DNA from: Anseranas semipalmata | Lineage: Eukaryota > Chordata > Aves > Anseriformes > Anseranatidae | Reading direction: 5' to 3' | Length of the DNA stretch: 64,000 bases | Assembly (NCBI GenBank): GCA_013399115.1 | Contig: VXAA01001494.1 | Span: 634,332-698,331, forward strand | In this document: positions 1 through 12,829 of the stretch, one piece after another | Layout of the letters: each line of letters begins with the position of its first letter | Numbering within the stretch: position 1 is the first letter of the stretch | Program-made: the position numbers and the translations under genes | The notes under the pieces: generated by a model | What the model saw: the letters and a program-made list of their open reading frames with translations, nothing else | The model's database searches: none | Told to the model about the DNA's origin: nothing

Positions 1-3000
1 TATCTAACCCTGGGTAATTTTCAGGTCATAAAGGAAATACAGCATCACCCAATGAAAGGTATACTTTTTGCCAGTAGAGATCTGTTCAGTAGAATTCATT
101 TTCTGAATTCACTGAACTATAACACTGAATAATTAGTGCTGAGTATATACTTAAATAATTTACTCAGTTACTTTGGCAGTATTTAAAGCTATAATGAGAT
201 AAGCTAAAGTGTACCTTTTTAACACCTTTAACCTTTGTTATTCAGATTCTCAAAAAGTGGGAAAAAAATTGGAAGTCTTAAATTGTTTAGATTTCATCTT
301 TTTCGTTACATGACATATATCTGCAAACAAGCTTTTCTTTCCTTTATGCACTATGGAAAAATCCTGTGGAGTTATTTACATTAGTATCTATACACTGATC
401 AAATTAATAGCAACAGTATTCAAAGTTACAATTTAGGTTTTACTCCTATGTGCGCGGCACACACACACCATACATGTATGTGTAAACATGCACTCACGCG
501 TTTCCCTTTCTGAATCCCAAAAGCCTTGACTAAAGCAGTGTTGCTAGGAAAAACAAATTAAAGTATTTTAAATTTATTAGTTGGCTACAGAGTTTGAATA
601 CAATTCACACCAAGTATTTGGGCAGGGAATGCAGTCCCCTTTCTGGGGACTTCTGGAAGGCCTTAGATCATTTAAAATCCAATTCTGCCCCAAGGTGAAT
701 CAAAAAACCTCTATCAGCCCTGACACTTAAATGACCTTCAGATCATGTCTAGCAGATGAATGCTGGGAATACAGAATTTTTGTGAATCTGAATGGTACCA
801 GTACAACAGGCTCAGTCACTTCTGGAATACCACTGATGACTTTTTTTTTTTTTAATTTTGCCTCCAACGTCACAGAGCAATTATACACACAAGCTAAGCA
901 CTTGCAATGAAACAGCCACAGCCTTTTTTACCTTATTTGAAAAGGCCACATTCTATGTCCTTTCTAAAATCCACTTCCTCTAGTCACTGGTCAATGGCCC
1001 TTGCCCTCGTTCAGATTCACCATGGTTTTTGAACATGTTTAAGAACATGAAAGAAGATGGTCAAAGAACAGAGAGCTTGCTTCAAAACAGAGCAGAAAAG
1101 TAAAGGAAGAGTTTTCTGTAACTTCAGTGGATGAGGCCTTCTGATAACAGCATCTAAGTGTATTCTAGATGATTATTACATGTGCATTCAATATAAATTT
1201 TCATTATCATTCAGGAAAAAAGAAAAAAAGCCAGAGCAAGCATCAAAAGAAGCAAACAAATTGAACCTCCAACCTGATTGCTTACATGTTTGTGGAAAAA
1301 TTGAATACACTTCAGTGCAGTGGCTATCGTTTTGTCCAGTGTCAGTACAGCTTCAAGCACAGCAGGGTTCCAGTTTGTAAGACTTTCAAACACTACTGCA
1401 TTGAGCAACAACAGCACAAATCCAGCTTCAGTGAAATAATTTTTAAATTTGAATTATTACTTATGTTTTTGTGGCTTTCACTCAATTCTGACAACAGAAT
1501 TTTTCTACATCTTCCATCTGAGCAGAGCATATCAAAGTGCTTTGCAACAAGTAATTACTCTTCAAGATGTGAAAAAGAAAATCAAAGTAAAAATTTAATT
1601 ATTACAATGAAAGGCAAAGGATCCCATCTTAAGCAAGTTCTGCTGGAGGGAAAACATTATTGTAAATGCATCAAAACTAAAAGCATGACAATAATTGATT
1701 TTATAAAATAACAGTTCTGCTGAATCAATGCATATTCATCACGTAACCTTATGTAGCAAATTCTAGGCAACTTTATTTAAATTCCTGCTTAGAAAATGGT
1801 TTGATGCAAAATAATTATTCAGGTAGCATTAGTAAAGTTGCACACTTATTACTAATACAAGTTATTAACATCTGATCATTGTTCTCTTCTTTGTATCATG
1901 CTGACCTATCAGCATACCTACTCAATAGCTAACCACTCCTAATGAGAGAAAAAAGGGGGGAAGAAAACCCTGTGAATAACGTGCTCACCTTGTACAGTCT
2001 CAACAGAAGAGTAGGGTACTGATCAACCAGAGCTGCTTCTTACGCATGAGGTAGACACAAGGGACCAGACTAGGATGTGAAGCAAGACAGTGAACCCACT
2101 GCTGTGTCTCCAGAACCTGTGAAGGAGTTGTCCACACAGCAGCTTTCACAAAGAATTTGTTCTGTTCTCTGTATTGAAAATACAGGAAAAAAGTTGAAGA
2201 AGTTAAAGAAGAACTCTGCTATAATACTCCTCTCCCACTCCCCAATAGCAAGACCTATTCACAACAGCCACAGCCTATCCATTTAGTAGTAATAAAGTTA
2301 TTTAGCAACTCACAGAAGAATACATAAAAGTTTAATTACATATATTTTTTAAATCCCACTTCTAGTAAAAGTAGAATAACTATGCTTTGTTCTGGCATAA
2401 AGCACTTTATGAGGAATCATAAAGCAGCCTTACCATCCACAGACAATATCTTTGCTCTTCAGCATGGAGCAAAATACATTGCTAAGCCACCTCACGGTTT
2501 TCATAGGCTGGTTGATTGGTTCAACAGCTGAAAATCACCACCAAACCAATTCAGGTGTCCTCATTAACTCCTTCATCTATTTTGGCCATGGCTTGTATGT
2601 CAATTGCTAGGGTATGGAAGGGATAGCAACTGCTCGTAGCTGCTACTGCTCCCATCAGCAGGGTCCTGTGGGAGATTGTAAGGACAACTGGAGTTCAGGG
2701 GATGCTGTGGTACCATAGGAGAGGGTGGGGTGGATAGAAGTACAGTTTGGCCAGGCACTCCCTTTCCTACCAAGGTACTGGGTGCAGAGTTAATCATGGT
2801 AGCGGAGAAGTGAAAACGCTCATCTCTGCATGAGAGCCTGTGTGTCCCAAGCGCAGCACAGCAATTGGGTAGATAAGACATCAGAAGCAATAACCCAAGA
2901 GATATTAGAGTGCAGAAGTGCTGTAGGGGGCAAAGGGAAGAGAAGACCTGTGGCAACAAACCAAAAAAGCGCATGCATTCAGGTTATGCATCTGCTTGAC

Positions 3001-3534
3001 AAATGAAGATGCCTAAAAACAGATTGTTTGGATATTGCATAATAGGTCTCATCATTGGACGTTTACAAGATGGTAGTAGGGGCACCTGGATTAGCATCAG
3101 GAATATCAGTGAGACCACCTTCATCTACAGACATCTTTGAAGCAATGTGGGTTTTTAGTCTAATTTAATACAGTAGGTGTAGGGGCAGAAGGAAGGACAG
3201 GAGGCTTTTGAGCATACAAACACTTTTTTGATGGCAGAAAGGACATAAAAATCCGTAGCAGGGGAAAACCTACCTTCTTGCCTTTTTGGTTGTGATGCAG
3301 AAAACTTTGGAGAAATAAATTTTTTATTGCACAATATAAACCAGCTCTCCCAAGCTAGGTCATAACCAATTAAGGGACAGCCCAAGCTTCTATTTCCACT
3401 TAGCAACTAGGAAATTAACTTTGTTTTCAATTGTTTATTTTGTACTACAAAGCTACCCAGAACAAAAACACTTAGTATATTTTAGATGCTTTATAAAAAA
3501 TGTGCCCTGGGATGTGGGGGGAAAATCACCAGTA
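1..3534. other. AT-rich non-coding spacer
   Basis: No coding exon or structured element that I can support. Frames are broken by stops, and the longest open stretch is about 140 codons (1286-1711, plus), with lysine- and serine-rich low-complexity composition typical of AT-rich spacer. There is a 14-base T run near 841 and a short CA-rich patch near 460. The minus strand from about 3400 to 2530 holds several short proline-rich open stretches in changing frames, listed separately as a weak coding-relic candidate. Confidence 0.6.
2530..3410 (-). pseudogene. weak candidate coding relic, proline-rich, frames broken
   Basis: I do not recognise a gene here. Reading the minus strand, open stretches follow each other in different frames. 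One near 3250-3170 is rich in Pro, Ala and Thr. One at about 3140-3070 is acidic then Pro/Ala/Thr and ends in a stop. One at 2800-2610 has Ser/Thr/Pro motifs and runs into a stop, with another frame continuing open to about 2550. A pyrimidine-rich acceptor-like AG lies near 2957. A decayed processed gene copy could look like this, but so can chance in moderately GC sequence. There is no poly-A tail and no recognised domain. Confidence 0.12.
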
Positions 3535-3790
3535 CTTAAAGTTGGTAATTAAAATTATTAATTATAGTGAAAATAATATATCCATTCTCCAAGCAAGCCA
3601 TTGTAATGCTTAATAATTGATTGTAATTTCCTGTAATAAATACTAATGAATTCATTTACAAAGTAATGTAGCTTTATATGTTTATTCACTTTTCTATGAA
3701 ATATTTGTATTTGTGTTATGTCAACAATTTAATATGCTAAAGTCATTTATAAATATTTATATTAGTTTCAACACTTCTTAATAAAAAGCA
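3535..3790. promoter_or_regulatory. AT-rich homeodomain-site array, candidate conserved non-coding element
   Basis: This block of about 250 bases is dense in TAAT and ATTA cores: a GGTAATTAA, a TATTAATTATAG, a TAATAATTGATTGTAATT, a TAATGAATTCATT palindrome-like stretch and TTATAAATATTTATATTA. Antennapedia-class, LIM and POU homeodomains bind such cores. The arrangement resembles deeply conserved developmental non-coding elements. That function is inferred from motif density alone, and ordinary AT-rich sequence produces many such cores by chance. Confidence 0.22.
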
Positions 3791-4289
3791 GCTGTTTCAC
3801 ATAAATACCAGAGCAATCTTCAGAGCACATCTGCGTCCACAGCAAGCACTCAGGCCTGGCTTGTGAGTCCTTTTACAATCTGTGAGCCTGCATGTTGACA
3901 GTGCACCAGCCAGATTAATATCCCAAAGAGCAGACCGAGCAAGCCTGCAGGGACCTTGCCCCAACCTGGCATTCACTAGCATTCACGTCTCTCTATGGGG
4001 AAGATTCAGTCACTCCCTGGAGAGAAGAGCATCTCTCCAGCCCAAAAGCACTGACTGAAGCAGCTCTGAGTAACTTCTCCGACCCCCATACAGTTTCCTA
4101 CCTTTCTTGAAGTCTTTGTCCATACACTGCTTCTACTGCATCATCTTCTAAGCATTCCTCTTCCCACACAAAGTCTGCTAGGACTGCAAATATTTCTGAC
4201 AGCTTTTTCTACTCAGCTGTTTGATTCATCTGTGAAAGTTACTAGGCCCCGCATTAACCTCTCTTGTGCCACATGGGACACATAACTCC
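3791..4289. other. spacer leading into CpG-dense patch
   Basis: Base composition shifts from strongly AT-rich to mixed here. I see no repeat of known family and no coding signal. Confidence 0.5.
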
Positions 4290-4430
4290 CGCTGCACTTG
4301 CGTTCCTGCTTTGGAGAGTCTCGGCAAGAGTGGCAGCGATAACCGCGGCAGTGCCCTCGGCGGAGCTCGAGGAATGTGGTCGCAGGCCGTTCCTGCAGGG
4401 CGAGGGGACGCGAACATCCTGCCCACGGCG
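4290..4430. promoter_or_regulatory. CpG-dense patch, small CpG-island-like sequence
   Basis: I count 16 CpG dinucleotides in 141 bases, close to the number expected from base composition. Most of the window is strongly CpG-depleted. The patch includes CCGCGG, CTCGGCGG and GACGCGAAC. CpG retention of this kind is a mark of sequence kept unmethylated in the germ line, such as a promoter or an orphan CpG island. The patch is shorter than the usual 200-base threshold for a formal island. Short open frames cross it on both strands, but GC-rich DNA has few stops and this is not evidence for coding. It could be the start of an unannotated non-coding transcript or an alternative first exon. Confidence 0.4.
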
Positions 4431-7400
4431 GGCCCAAGGCTAACACTGAGACCAGCTGTTAACTGTTTCACTTAGCGTGCTGTGAAGAAGATGGAAAAAC
4501 ACAAACCTGCAATCCCTGACTGTAGGGTCAGTGCGCTGATGTGGTTATCACCTTCTGCGCTGTGCTTGGGACTGAATCCGGGCTGAACCTGGTGTTATAC
4601 TTGTAGTCATGGAAGATCGCATCTTTTATGGCACTAGCACGGGTGGAGGTAGTGAGGCATGTGGTAAACAGGCCACATCCAAACTTTCTCCTCACATACC
4701 TGTCACACCTGGGCCCCAAATCCTGTCCCTTAGGGTCGCCTCAGAAGGCCCAGACTGCACCTGTGCTGCACAGTGGACTGGATGTCCTTGGGTATAGCAC
4801 TGTTACGAGCAGCTGACAGTGCCTTTCTGGTACTCTTTCACCTGATTCATCTCCCAGCTGCTCATCCTCCTCATTTATGCCACCAGCACCAAAGTCTTGA
4901 AGCAAACAGAACGCAAGAAAGTTGATTCGCACTGTCCTTCTAAAGTTTATGAGTGCTGGCATGCCGTTTGCATTCCTCTGAACATGAAATCCTAGCACAT
5001 CCATTACCTGCCTGCTTTCTCAGGCACTTCCATGGTGTTTGCTTGTGGCTAGTCACCCTCTGATTTAGGAGGGAATTACAGGTCTGACTCAGAAGCAAAA
5101 GAACCGGCAGACACAGTACAGGTTGCTGTGAGTCAAGGGGTAGACCCTACTTCAGCCCAAAGTATAAACGTGAAATGAGAACTTAGAAGGGCACTGATAA
5201 CTGACCTATTCTTGATTCCCAGCAAAAGACAAAAAAAAAAAAAAAAACCAACCAACTAACCAACCAAAAAAAAAAAAAAACAACAACCCTCTCTTGCAGG
5301 CCACAAGCAAAGAACAGGCTTTCACAACTAGCTTCTGGTTCCTTTAACACCATTAGAAGCTGTAAATGACACCAGACAGGGAGAAACTCCATCTTTTGTT
5401 GTTTGGGAATCTTCTGAAACAGAATGCTTCTTGAGGAGTCATGCCTCCATGATGAAAACTCCACAAAAGACATGAAACACAAACAAACAAAATAAGCCTG
5501 TCTAGTCACAGTCCTTCACAGAAACTTCTGGAATTACTTACAATCCTTTGTCCGGGTTTGGCCTTAGGCAGTCAAGAACCACACTAAAGGCAGTCTTGCT
5601 CTGATCTGGGCTTGCCTCCAGTTGGAGGCTGGACCTCAGGACTCAGGTACCTCGCTGCGATAGAAGATCACAGGGCAACCTTCCTCCAAAAAGGAAAGAA
5701 GTCTGTGAGCTCCAAACCCCATGAACTCAGCAGATTCCAGGCAGAAAAGTGGCAGCCCTCAACTCTCAGGAGGGCCCATGACTTCCTCTTATTCCTTGGA
5801 GCCACCACTTCACAAAGCAAGAAGGGCCTGGACTCTGATATGCCCACAGTAAAGATCTTTCTGAGTGAAAATCTCATTCGGGATTCCCCTGCGGTGCTGA
5901 GGTGTGTCCTCCCTTGCAGGTAGGCTGTGGTGACCCTGGTGTGGCAGTGGGGCTGGCTCTGTACGCGAGGGAGCCTTTGGCAGGCTTGTGTGTGTGAGGT
6001 TACACTAGTACAGAGCCGCTCCGCTGCGGCATGGAGACACGCTGAGGTGGCAGCAGCTAGGCCTCTTTGTCTCAAGGGCAGCACGACAAGAGGTGGACAC
6101 TATCCTAGTGCTTCTCCCACTGTTTCACAAAGGCAAGTCTTGATACCCCACCCAGACTGCATGAGCAGTTGCAAAATCTGGCCTCCCAAGGTGCCTCTTG
6201 GGGTACCGCAGTGCAGCTGTTACTGAAGGGACAAAGCGGTTCCCAAGGAGCTCAGACCTGGGGCAAATTTTTGTAAGTGTAAGGCTGCCATTCGGCTCGC
6301 ACCTTTGCTGTCAGTGTGAACCTCTACAGTACAATGCTAAGGTCTGGACTCTGGCTGACTCATCTAGCAGACACAGAGCTCCTGTGGTCTGTGCTCAGAG
6401 CGAAACACATAAGGAGTAAAGGGATTAGATGATTGTATCGTAGGTTGAGAGCCAGGTTTGGTAGAGTGTTAATCTCCAAGAGTATCATTGCCAAAGTCAC
6501 TTCTTAATCTGGCAGTTCAAGAGAGACAGCCTCTGTCTTAGGACCTGGGGCTAACTTATTTGATGTCATGCTGTAAGTAGAGCAGGTGCTGGGTTTGCAA
6601 TGTATATTTGATGTCTAGTGTTGAAAAGCGAATTGATTGAAATGCTGTCAGGCTGCATTTTGAATGATCGCACTACTAATGTCACCTACAGGCATCTTGA
6701 TGGACATTCTGCCTTACACAGAATACAGTAGGCTGGAAATCATCATTTGCAAATCATCACCTTTGAAAGTACAACTACCAATTCAGCTGAAAAACAGAAT
6801 TGGAAACATGTTGAAGAAACATTAACCTGAGGAAGTGAGCAAATCAGAAACACCAAATATTTAGGCTCATGGATTTCTCATTATGGGAATTTTCAACCTA
6901 CTGTATTTCTTTTGGGGTGTTGCATTTCAAAAACTGTATTTTGTTTGATAATATACTTCTACCACAGGAAATCTAATCAGGTTTTCTTTTTTTATTATTT
7001 ATTTATTTATTTTACTGGCATTCATCAGTATGACACTTCTGGGTTTTGTTCATTTATGAAAGTAGTTTTAAAAAATCTGTCAGTATGTATGAACATGAAA
7101 AAATTAGTAGTTGAACACCAGCATATTTTTGAAAGGATATGAGGATTTAGCTAAATAATTGTCATCGAGATTAACGGGAAGTTGGTGTTTAAATCCAATA
7201 GTTGATCATATAAATCACAGTTCTGACCTATATTTCCTTGCCTCTGACACCAACCTAGGTTAGAGTTAGTCTTTTATTAACATTCATGACACAGGATAGA
7301 GGCAAGCTAGGTTCCCTTATTTCCAGTGGCTATTATTCTCTATAAAAGTAGAATTCTGTGATTAATTTTACATCAATCTGGAGATTAATTTCAGGACTGT

Positions 7401-7690
7401 GGCAAAACCATTGGCTAATAAGTGTTCTCAGAACCAACACCCCAGAAAGAGGAAGAGGCAGGCCTAAGGAAGTGTCAGTATTTCACCAGTCACCTGCTAT
7501 TGTCAGCTTATGTTAGCTAGTTAGCAGTAATACTGAAGCCTTTCTTCAAGTCTCCTTCTGTCAGATTTTGAGATTTTTTTTTTCTACCATGAATATATGC
7601 TTCTGAAAAATAATAAACAACAACAGAAACAGGGATACAGGCTATACGCTCAACCGTTTCATTTAGAAGTACTGCTTTCTCAGATACCAG
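4431..7690. other. mixed-composition spacer, GC-rich until about 6.4 kb
   Basis: The 4.4-6.4 kb part is GC-richer than the window average, with scattered CpG and a small GCCGC/GCGGC inverted repeat near 6016-6031. After about 6.5 kb the composition becomes AT-rich. Open frames of 60-140 codons overlap on both strands between 5.2 and 6.4 kb, with no start context, splice pattern or domain to favour any of them. Confidence 0.5.
5231..5280. repeat. compound simple repeat A17, CCAA-like, A15
   Basis: Seventeen A are followed by four to five imperfect CCAA/CTAA units and then fifteen A. On the minus strand this reads as a T-rich, TTGG-containing tract. No polyadenylation signal lies just upstream, so I do not read it as a retrocopy tail. 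Confidence 0.9.
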
Positions 7691-7693
7691 GCT

Positions 7694-7718
7694 ATTTATA
7701 TATATATATGTATATATA
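7694..7718. repeat. TA dinucleotide repeat
   Basis: An imperfect TA run of about 24 bases, interrupted once by TG. Confidence 0.85.
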
Positions 7719-7799
7719 CCCCCAAAGAAATTGGGCTGTCCTTGAAGATTACAGAACGCAGCATCTCGCATAGAAGGAAATTTCAAATTCCATATAAAT

Positions 7800-8040
7800 T
7801 TGGCACTGCACCGGGGAAACTCTACCCCTTCCGCTGACAAATGGCAACAGGGAGGCCTTTCTGAATCTGCACAGGTTCACACGGCAGGTGAAAGAGTTCT
7901 GTGCCTAGGTAAAACTAAAAGATTACGTTCTGCAGCAGTAACTGCTTATACAGGTGCAAAACCAAGTGGAATCAGCAATGGACTTGTCCCCGGTCCCTTG
8001 GCAGCCCATGTCCTGGGTCTGAGAAGAAGCCTTCACCCTT
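7800..8040. other. spacer
   Basis: Nothing recognisable. Overlapping chance frames occur on both strands. Confidence 0.5.
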
Positions 8041-8690
8041 GCTGCAGGAGCCCTGCGCAGAGTTGTACCACGTGCGGTGGTGCTGCCTACAAATAGCAGC
8101 AAGATGTTCAAGCTGCCCCGTTTTTCTTGAGCAGAGAATGGCTGAGGGGGCCGTGGAGGGGCCAGACCCTGACAAAAGCAAGGCTGGCTGGGAACTCTCC
8201 TGCTGCACAGCATGGTCATTGATGTTGAATCCTAAAAAAGGCCCCCTGTCAGGGAGCAGCAAGAGCAGGGCTTTTCCAGAAGCTAAACAAGCCAGGAAAT
8301 GAGGGTAACCCATGTGCAGCCCCACATCATCTGAATGGGTCTGGGCTGGTGGTCGTGATAGGGTCCATTGACCCTCCGAGACAAGGTGAGATAAATAGTA
8401 AAGTGCAGGATCCACCCAGGAAGCCTAACCAGGAAAGGGGCACAAAAACCAGTCAGTAACCCAGGGCAGCAGATAGATGCCACAGGAGCACCAGTAACTT
8501 GGCTCAGGGTGCCCAGGCTGAGCTGAAATGGGGCCCCTGGACCTGCAGGCAGGGGCAGTGGGTGGTGGTCCCAGGTGAGCCTTGTCAGGGCCATTAAGGC
8601 CAATCAGGACCCTGACACAACCCAACCTGTACTTTGGAAGGAGAGGAGAGTCTAAAGCCCTATTTAAGCAAGAGATGCTGGTGATTACTG
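8040..8690. repeat. GC-rich unclassified block, possible old repeat or LTR relic
   Basis: About 650 bases are clearly GC-richer than both flanks, with many CAGG, CCTGG and GGCC words and open frames on both strands because stops are rare. A TATTTAAG word at 8661-8668 lies at the downstream edge and could be a TATA-like box. Composition and boundaries are like those of some old LTRs or unclassified sauropsid repeats, but I do not see paired terminal repeats or target-site duplications. It could also be a transcribed non-coding exon. Confidence 0.2.
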
Positions 8691-11600
8691 AATACCTAGG
8701 TTTCACCTTTCAGTAAAAATATGCACCTACTCTTACGCTGAAAGGCTGGCTTCTAGCCAAAAGGAGATCAGGTGTTTCTTCAGTATCTGACATCACTTCC
8801 CACACAGGCACATGCTAGGGCAAAAATAGTTCTGCCCAGTGGGTGCAGGGTAGTTTTCCTCTCACTTGTCTACTGGTTAAACTGAAAAAAGCAGTTTAAT
8901 GAAAAAAACTTTAAATATATAAATATATATACAAAATGGGGAAGAAAAAGAAAAGCCCCACCATTTTTTGTTGCTTACCAAATTAAGCCTTAAACCATTA
9001 GCTCCTATTAAAAATTGGTAAAAGTCTTTCATGAGTAAACGGTAGCCTCATTAGCTTGTGTGTCAGTTTAAATGTAAACAAAATTAATGGCTTCTAAAGG
9101 AATCTTTCAATATTGAGAAATTAGCTGGCTGCCTGATTACCAAGAATTTGTATGCACATTCTTTTCTTTCACTGATCTGCTCTTTCAACATCAGGAATGG
9201 TAACACTCTGGGAACTGTTTACTTAAGATCAGCGTGGTTCAAGTGTTACTTAGGATCTCAGTTAGGATTTCTTGGTTTTTAAACGTTTAGTCCTTGGGGG
9301 GAAGTGAAAATGACAGCAGGAAGAACCTGGAGGTACTAAGCACTGCTGTAGCTGGCACTTGATGACAGGAGGGGAATGAACACACCAGGCACTACATTTT
9401 ATGATACAGCAAACAGGGAAGTTTGTATTAGATGGTATCAACTCTTGCTGTGCCTTGAGCACATCTGAAAGGGAAGAAACAAACTGATGAAAGTTATGGG
9501 GTACAAAAGCGAGAAAAGTGCACGGAGGGCGGGAAGTTGGGAGTATGTGCAAAATGGAAATAAACATTCTGAAAAAAGAAGAGACTTGTCACCCCTCTCA
9601 TGAAAACTATCGTAAGCGATGGTTTTGCAGTTCAGATAAGCATGCTCCTTCCTTCCTCCCTTGCCCCCAGCCCCACCAGTGACAGTCACTTTGCCCGGGC
9701 GGGTGGCAGTGGTGTCTGATGCACTGAGCCTCAGGTCAGAGGGGGGAAAGGAGTCCTCTTCTCCGAAGTAAGGCAGGCAACCAAGGAGGTGCATGAAGCT
9801 GGTATGCAAGAGCCTTCTACAGATGACTTCAGAAGGGCATCCATCACACGGGTAGGCGATCCTCTCATAAGAAATGCTAGGAGCCACAGATTCTTGTTTT
9901 CAGAAAGTCAACATCAGGCTGATTCAGAGCCATGGGGCCTATCTGGGCATGCTGACTTGAAGCATGAGTGCAAGCACCCCAGAACTCATGTGGAGTTCGG
10001 ACATGTGGAAACCAATAAACATCTTGCTGAGTCTGTTGTAGGTAACTGTCTTCCAAACCCGAGCTGATGTTCCATGGGGTCAAGGTCCTGCCCTCCTGGG
10101 TAGTGTTACTGAGTGCAGACAGTGGACCTTTATCTCCTGGTCCCATCATTTGCCATTGGTCAAAGTTACAGCAGAGTAGCAACCCATCGCAGAACAGAAA
10201 GGCTGTATACACTCTTTCAGGAAGACAAGTGCTTTCTCAGGGTTGCAAATAGCTACAGCATAGTCATCCATCCATCCCTGCATTTGGAAAGAAGTCGGTT
10301 TAGCAAAGATTCAACAACAAAAGACAGTTTGCTCTCCCTTTCAGATGTGCTACCCTCTTCCCCAGTGGGTCGAAGTCCTCGCTTAAACCAGCAATCATGC
10401 TCAGGAAACCCTAACAGGGAAAGAGCAATGTCTGCCTTTCCTGTGTTACTTTCACGATAAAAGTGTAAAGCTGCAACACTGAGCAGCCCATGAATTCCAT
10501 AGGCCAAACTATAAACACTGCAGGAATTCAAGGTCCTTGACATTTCACGGAAAGCAAAACCGTGAGACTGAGGAAAACAAGCTAAAGGCTAAGTTAAGAT
10601 ATGTCTAGCAGCTCCTAAGAAGGATCAGTTCAAATAAGGAACTGCAGTCACAATTTCCTGCTTGATTGTCACTTTCTTCCAGTGAAGAAATAGTCTGCTA
10701 CTGGCCCTTGTCAGGAACAAATTACTTTCCCTTCACTGCCAGCTCAGCTCCACACGCCCTGTGTAGAGGAGAAGCAACACTGCAAGAAGCCAGTTTTCCC
10801 CAGAGGATATGAACTACACAGAGCGGTAATCTGCACAGATAATTTAAAGGGGTAACTTACTCCTCTATACTGTTCTCAGTAAACGCAGGGCAAGTGGGAG
10901 TTTAAATGAATTGAAAAAAATTGTCATGCAACTTTTTGCATAGGAATTCTCATCGATGAAAAATTTTAATCCCTCGAGAGCAAGCTTTAAGGATTGTTAA
11001 AACAGTCTAAATCCAAACATAATAGAAATGTGGTGAAAGAGTCTTGGTATTTTAGCTTGTATTCTTAGACAGATCCAATCAGTAAAAATACAAAAAAAAT
11101 ACTTTTTGTAATTAACATTAATTACAAAGAAAAATGTTTTGAGGCATATTAATTTGAACCTTCCAATGTGTTTGCTTTCAGTGTGCGCAATACACACAAT
11201 GAGAAAAACAGGCATTCTGCTCAGAACATCCTCACCTTACGCTTTCAAAAAATGTTGTTTGCTTGAGAAAAAGGAAAAATCATCAACAATGAGGATCCAA
11301 AGTGCAAGGTACTCACGCTGGAGGGCTATTCGGAGTTTACTCTATGGTGCAATCCAAAAGTCCTTATTCAGCAGCAACATGAATGGTAGTTCTGCTGAGG
11401 ACGGAGTGCCCTGGGGAGTTCAGGATTTTAACCTTAAGAAACAATTTTAATAAACTGAGAACAAAGTCATTAAAGTAGTGATGTAAGCTTTAAATGCATT
11501 CTATTATCAAAAAGATATTCCTCTTCAAATGTAAATATCCTAGTTACTTGATTAGGAGGTGTACTTTGGTGCCTTACTTTTCTTTATCAGGATTTGTTCA

Positions 11601-12829
11601 GCCCAACTGGCTCTCACATTTATAGCTTTACTGTGTCTATCGCACTTTAGTAAGTCCAGATTTGGACAACTCTTGCCTGCTTACTCAAGTTTCTGGGCTT
11701 GTTCTCTCCTAGGCAAAGAGTAACTTGATCCACGCATCCTGTTGATTCTTTCGATGTCTAAAATTAGGTCTGTGCACGCATGCTTCCTCTACCTGGCGGC
11801 GTTCTCCCGACGGAATGGGCTGCAGGCACTCACGCACATGCTGGATGCAACGACTGCCCAACTGTCGCTTTTTTGAAGGAGAAACCAGAGCTTTTTACCT
11901 TTTACTTTACGTGCAGGGAAGAGATCCCAGTCTGCTCTCACATTCAGCACACATGACAAGTATTATTTTGTTCAGCTAAATGCTTAAAATGATAACAGGG
12001 TTTCTGAGCACAAGTGGTGGCATCCACCCTAACGTATGATTATCCATACCCGTGACCCTGGCGAGCCCAGACTTGGTAGAAATTACGTGACAGTCATGGG
12101 ACTGCATGGTTGGAAAGGTTAAGGAGAATCCCCCAACCTCTCATTCCTCTGTTCCTTCACTCTGCTGTTCCCATGAGGATCTCCTGGGACACCCCTGCTA
12201 GAATAACATTTGTCAGAGAGCGGAAGGTAACCCAATGGGAAATATCAGTGAACCTGTGTTTACTTTATTTAGAAATGACACACCATCCCTGTCCCCTGGG
12301 GCAAAACTTCTTTTCTAGACATGACCTCAGAGATGTGCTACATGCACCCTGCACAATTTATCACCATGCTGCCTATAATTAGGTTTGTTAACATACAGCC
12401 TAGTGCAGTCTTGTTGACTGGGAACTTAATCAAGTTACTATTGAGTTCTTGTATGCATTGCTTCGGGTGACTGTTTTACTTGTAGAATTATAGCTGCGAC
12501 CAACGTGAGGAAATTAGCTCTGGACACAAGTTTTTTACTTTTTTCCCCCTACATGTGAAAATATTTAGCAAACAGTGACAATGATGGAAAACAGTAGGAA
12601 ACAAAATGTTCTACATTAGTATAAAACATGAAAAATGCAGCAAGGACCCTCAGTGGTACAACATGTGTTATGCTGGCTGGCAGTCCATTAGGCTTGATAG
12701 ACATTTCACTTACCTAAGTCAAATATAACAGTCTAGTATTCATTAATATAAGAAGGGGGTTGTGGAATCAAGCCTACCATCTGGTTAGAACGACAGAATA
12801 ATCTACAACTCATGATTAGGTCTAAGGAG
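8691..12829. other. spacer, no gene supported
   Basis: Mixed composition. A TA-rich repeat lies at 8911-8931. The longest open frame in the window (9438-9887, minus, 149 codons) is here. It shows no domain or low-complexity pattern and is within the range expected by chance for 64 kb. A mildly CpG-enriched stretch lies near 11775-11870. No interspersed repeat is recognised. Confidence 0.5.

Noticed and set aside
9438..9887. Open frame of 149 codons on the minus strand, the longest in the window
   Set aside because: The length is within chance for both strands of 64 kb. No domain, codon pattern or splice support is visible, and overlapping frames on the other strand are similar.
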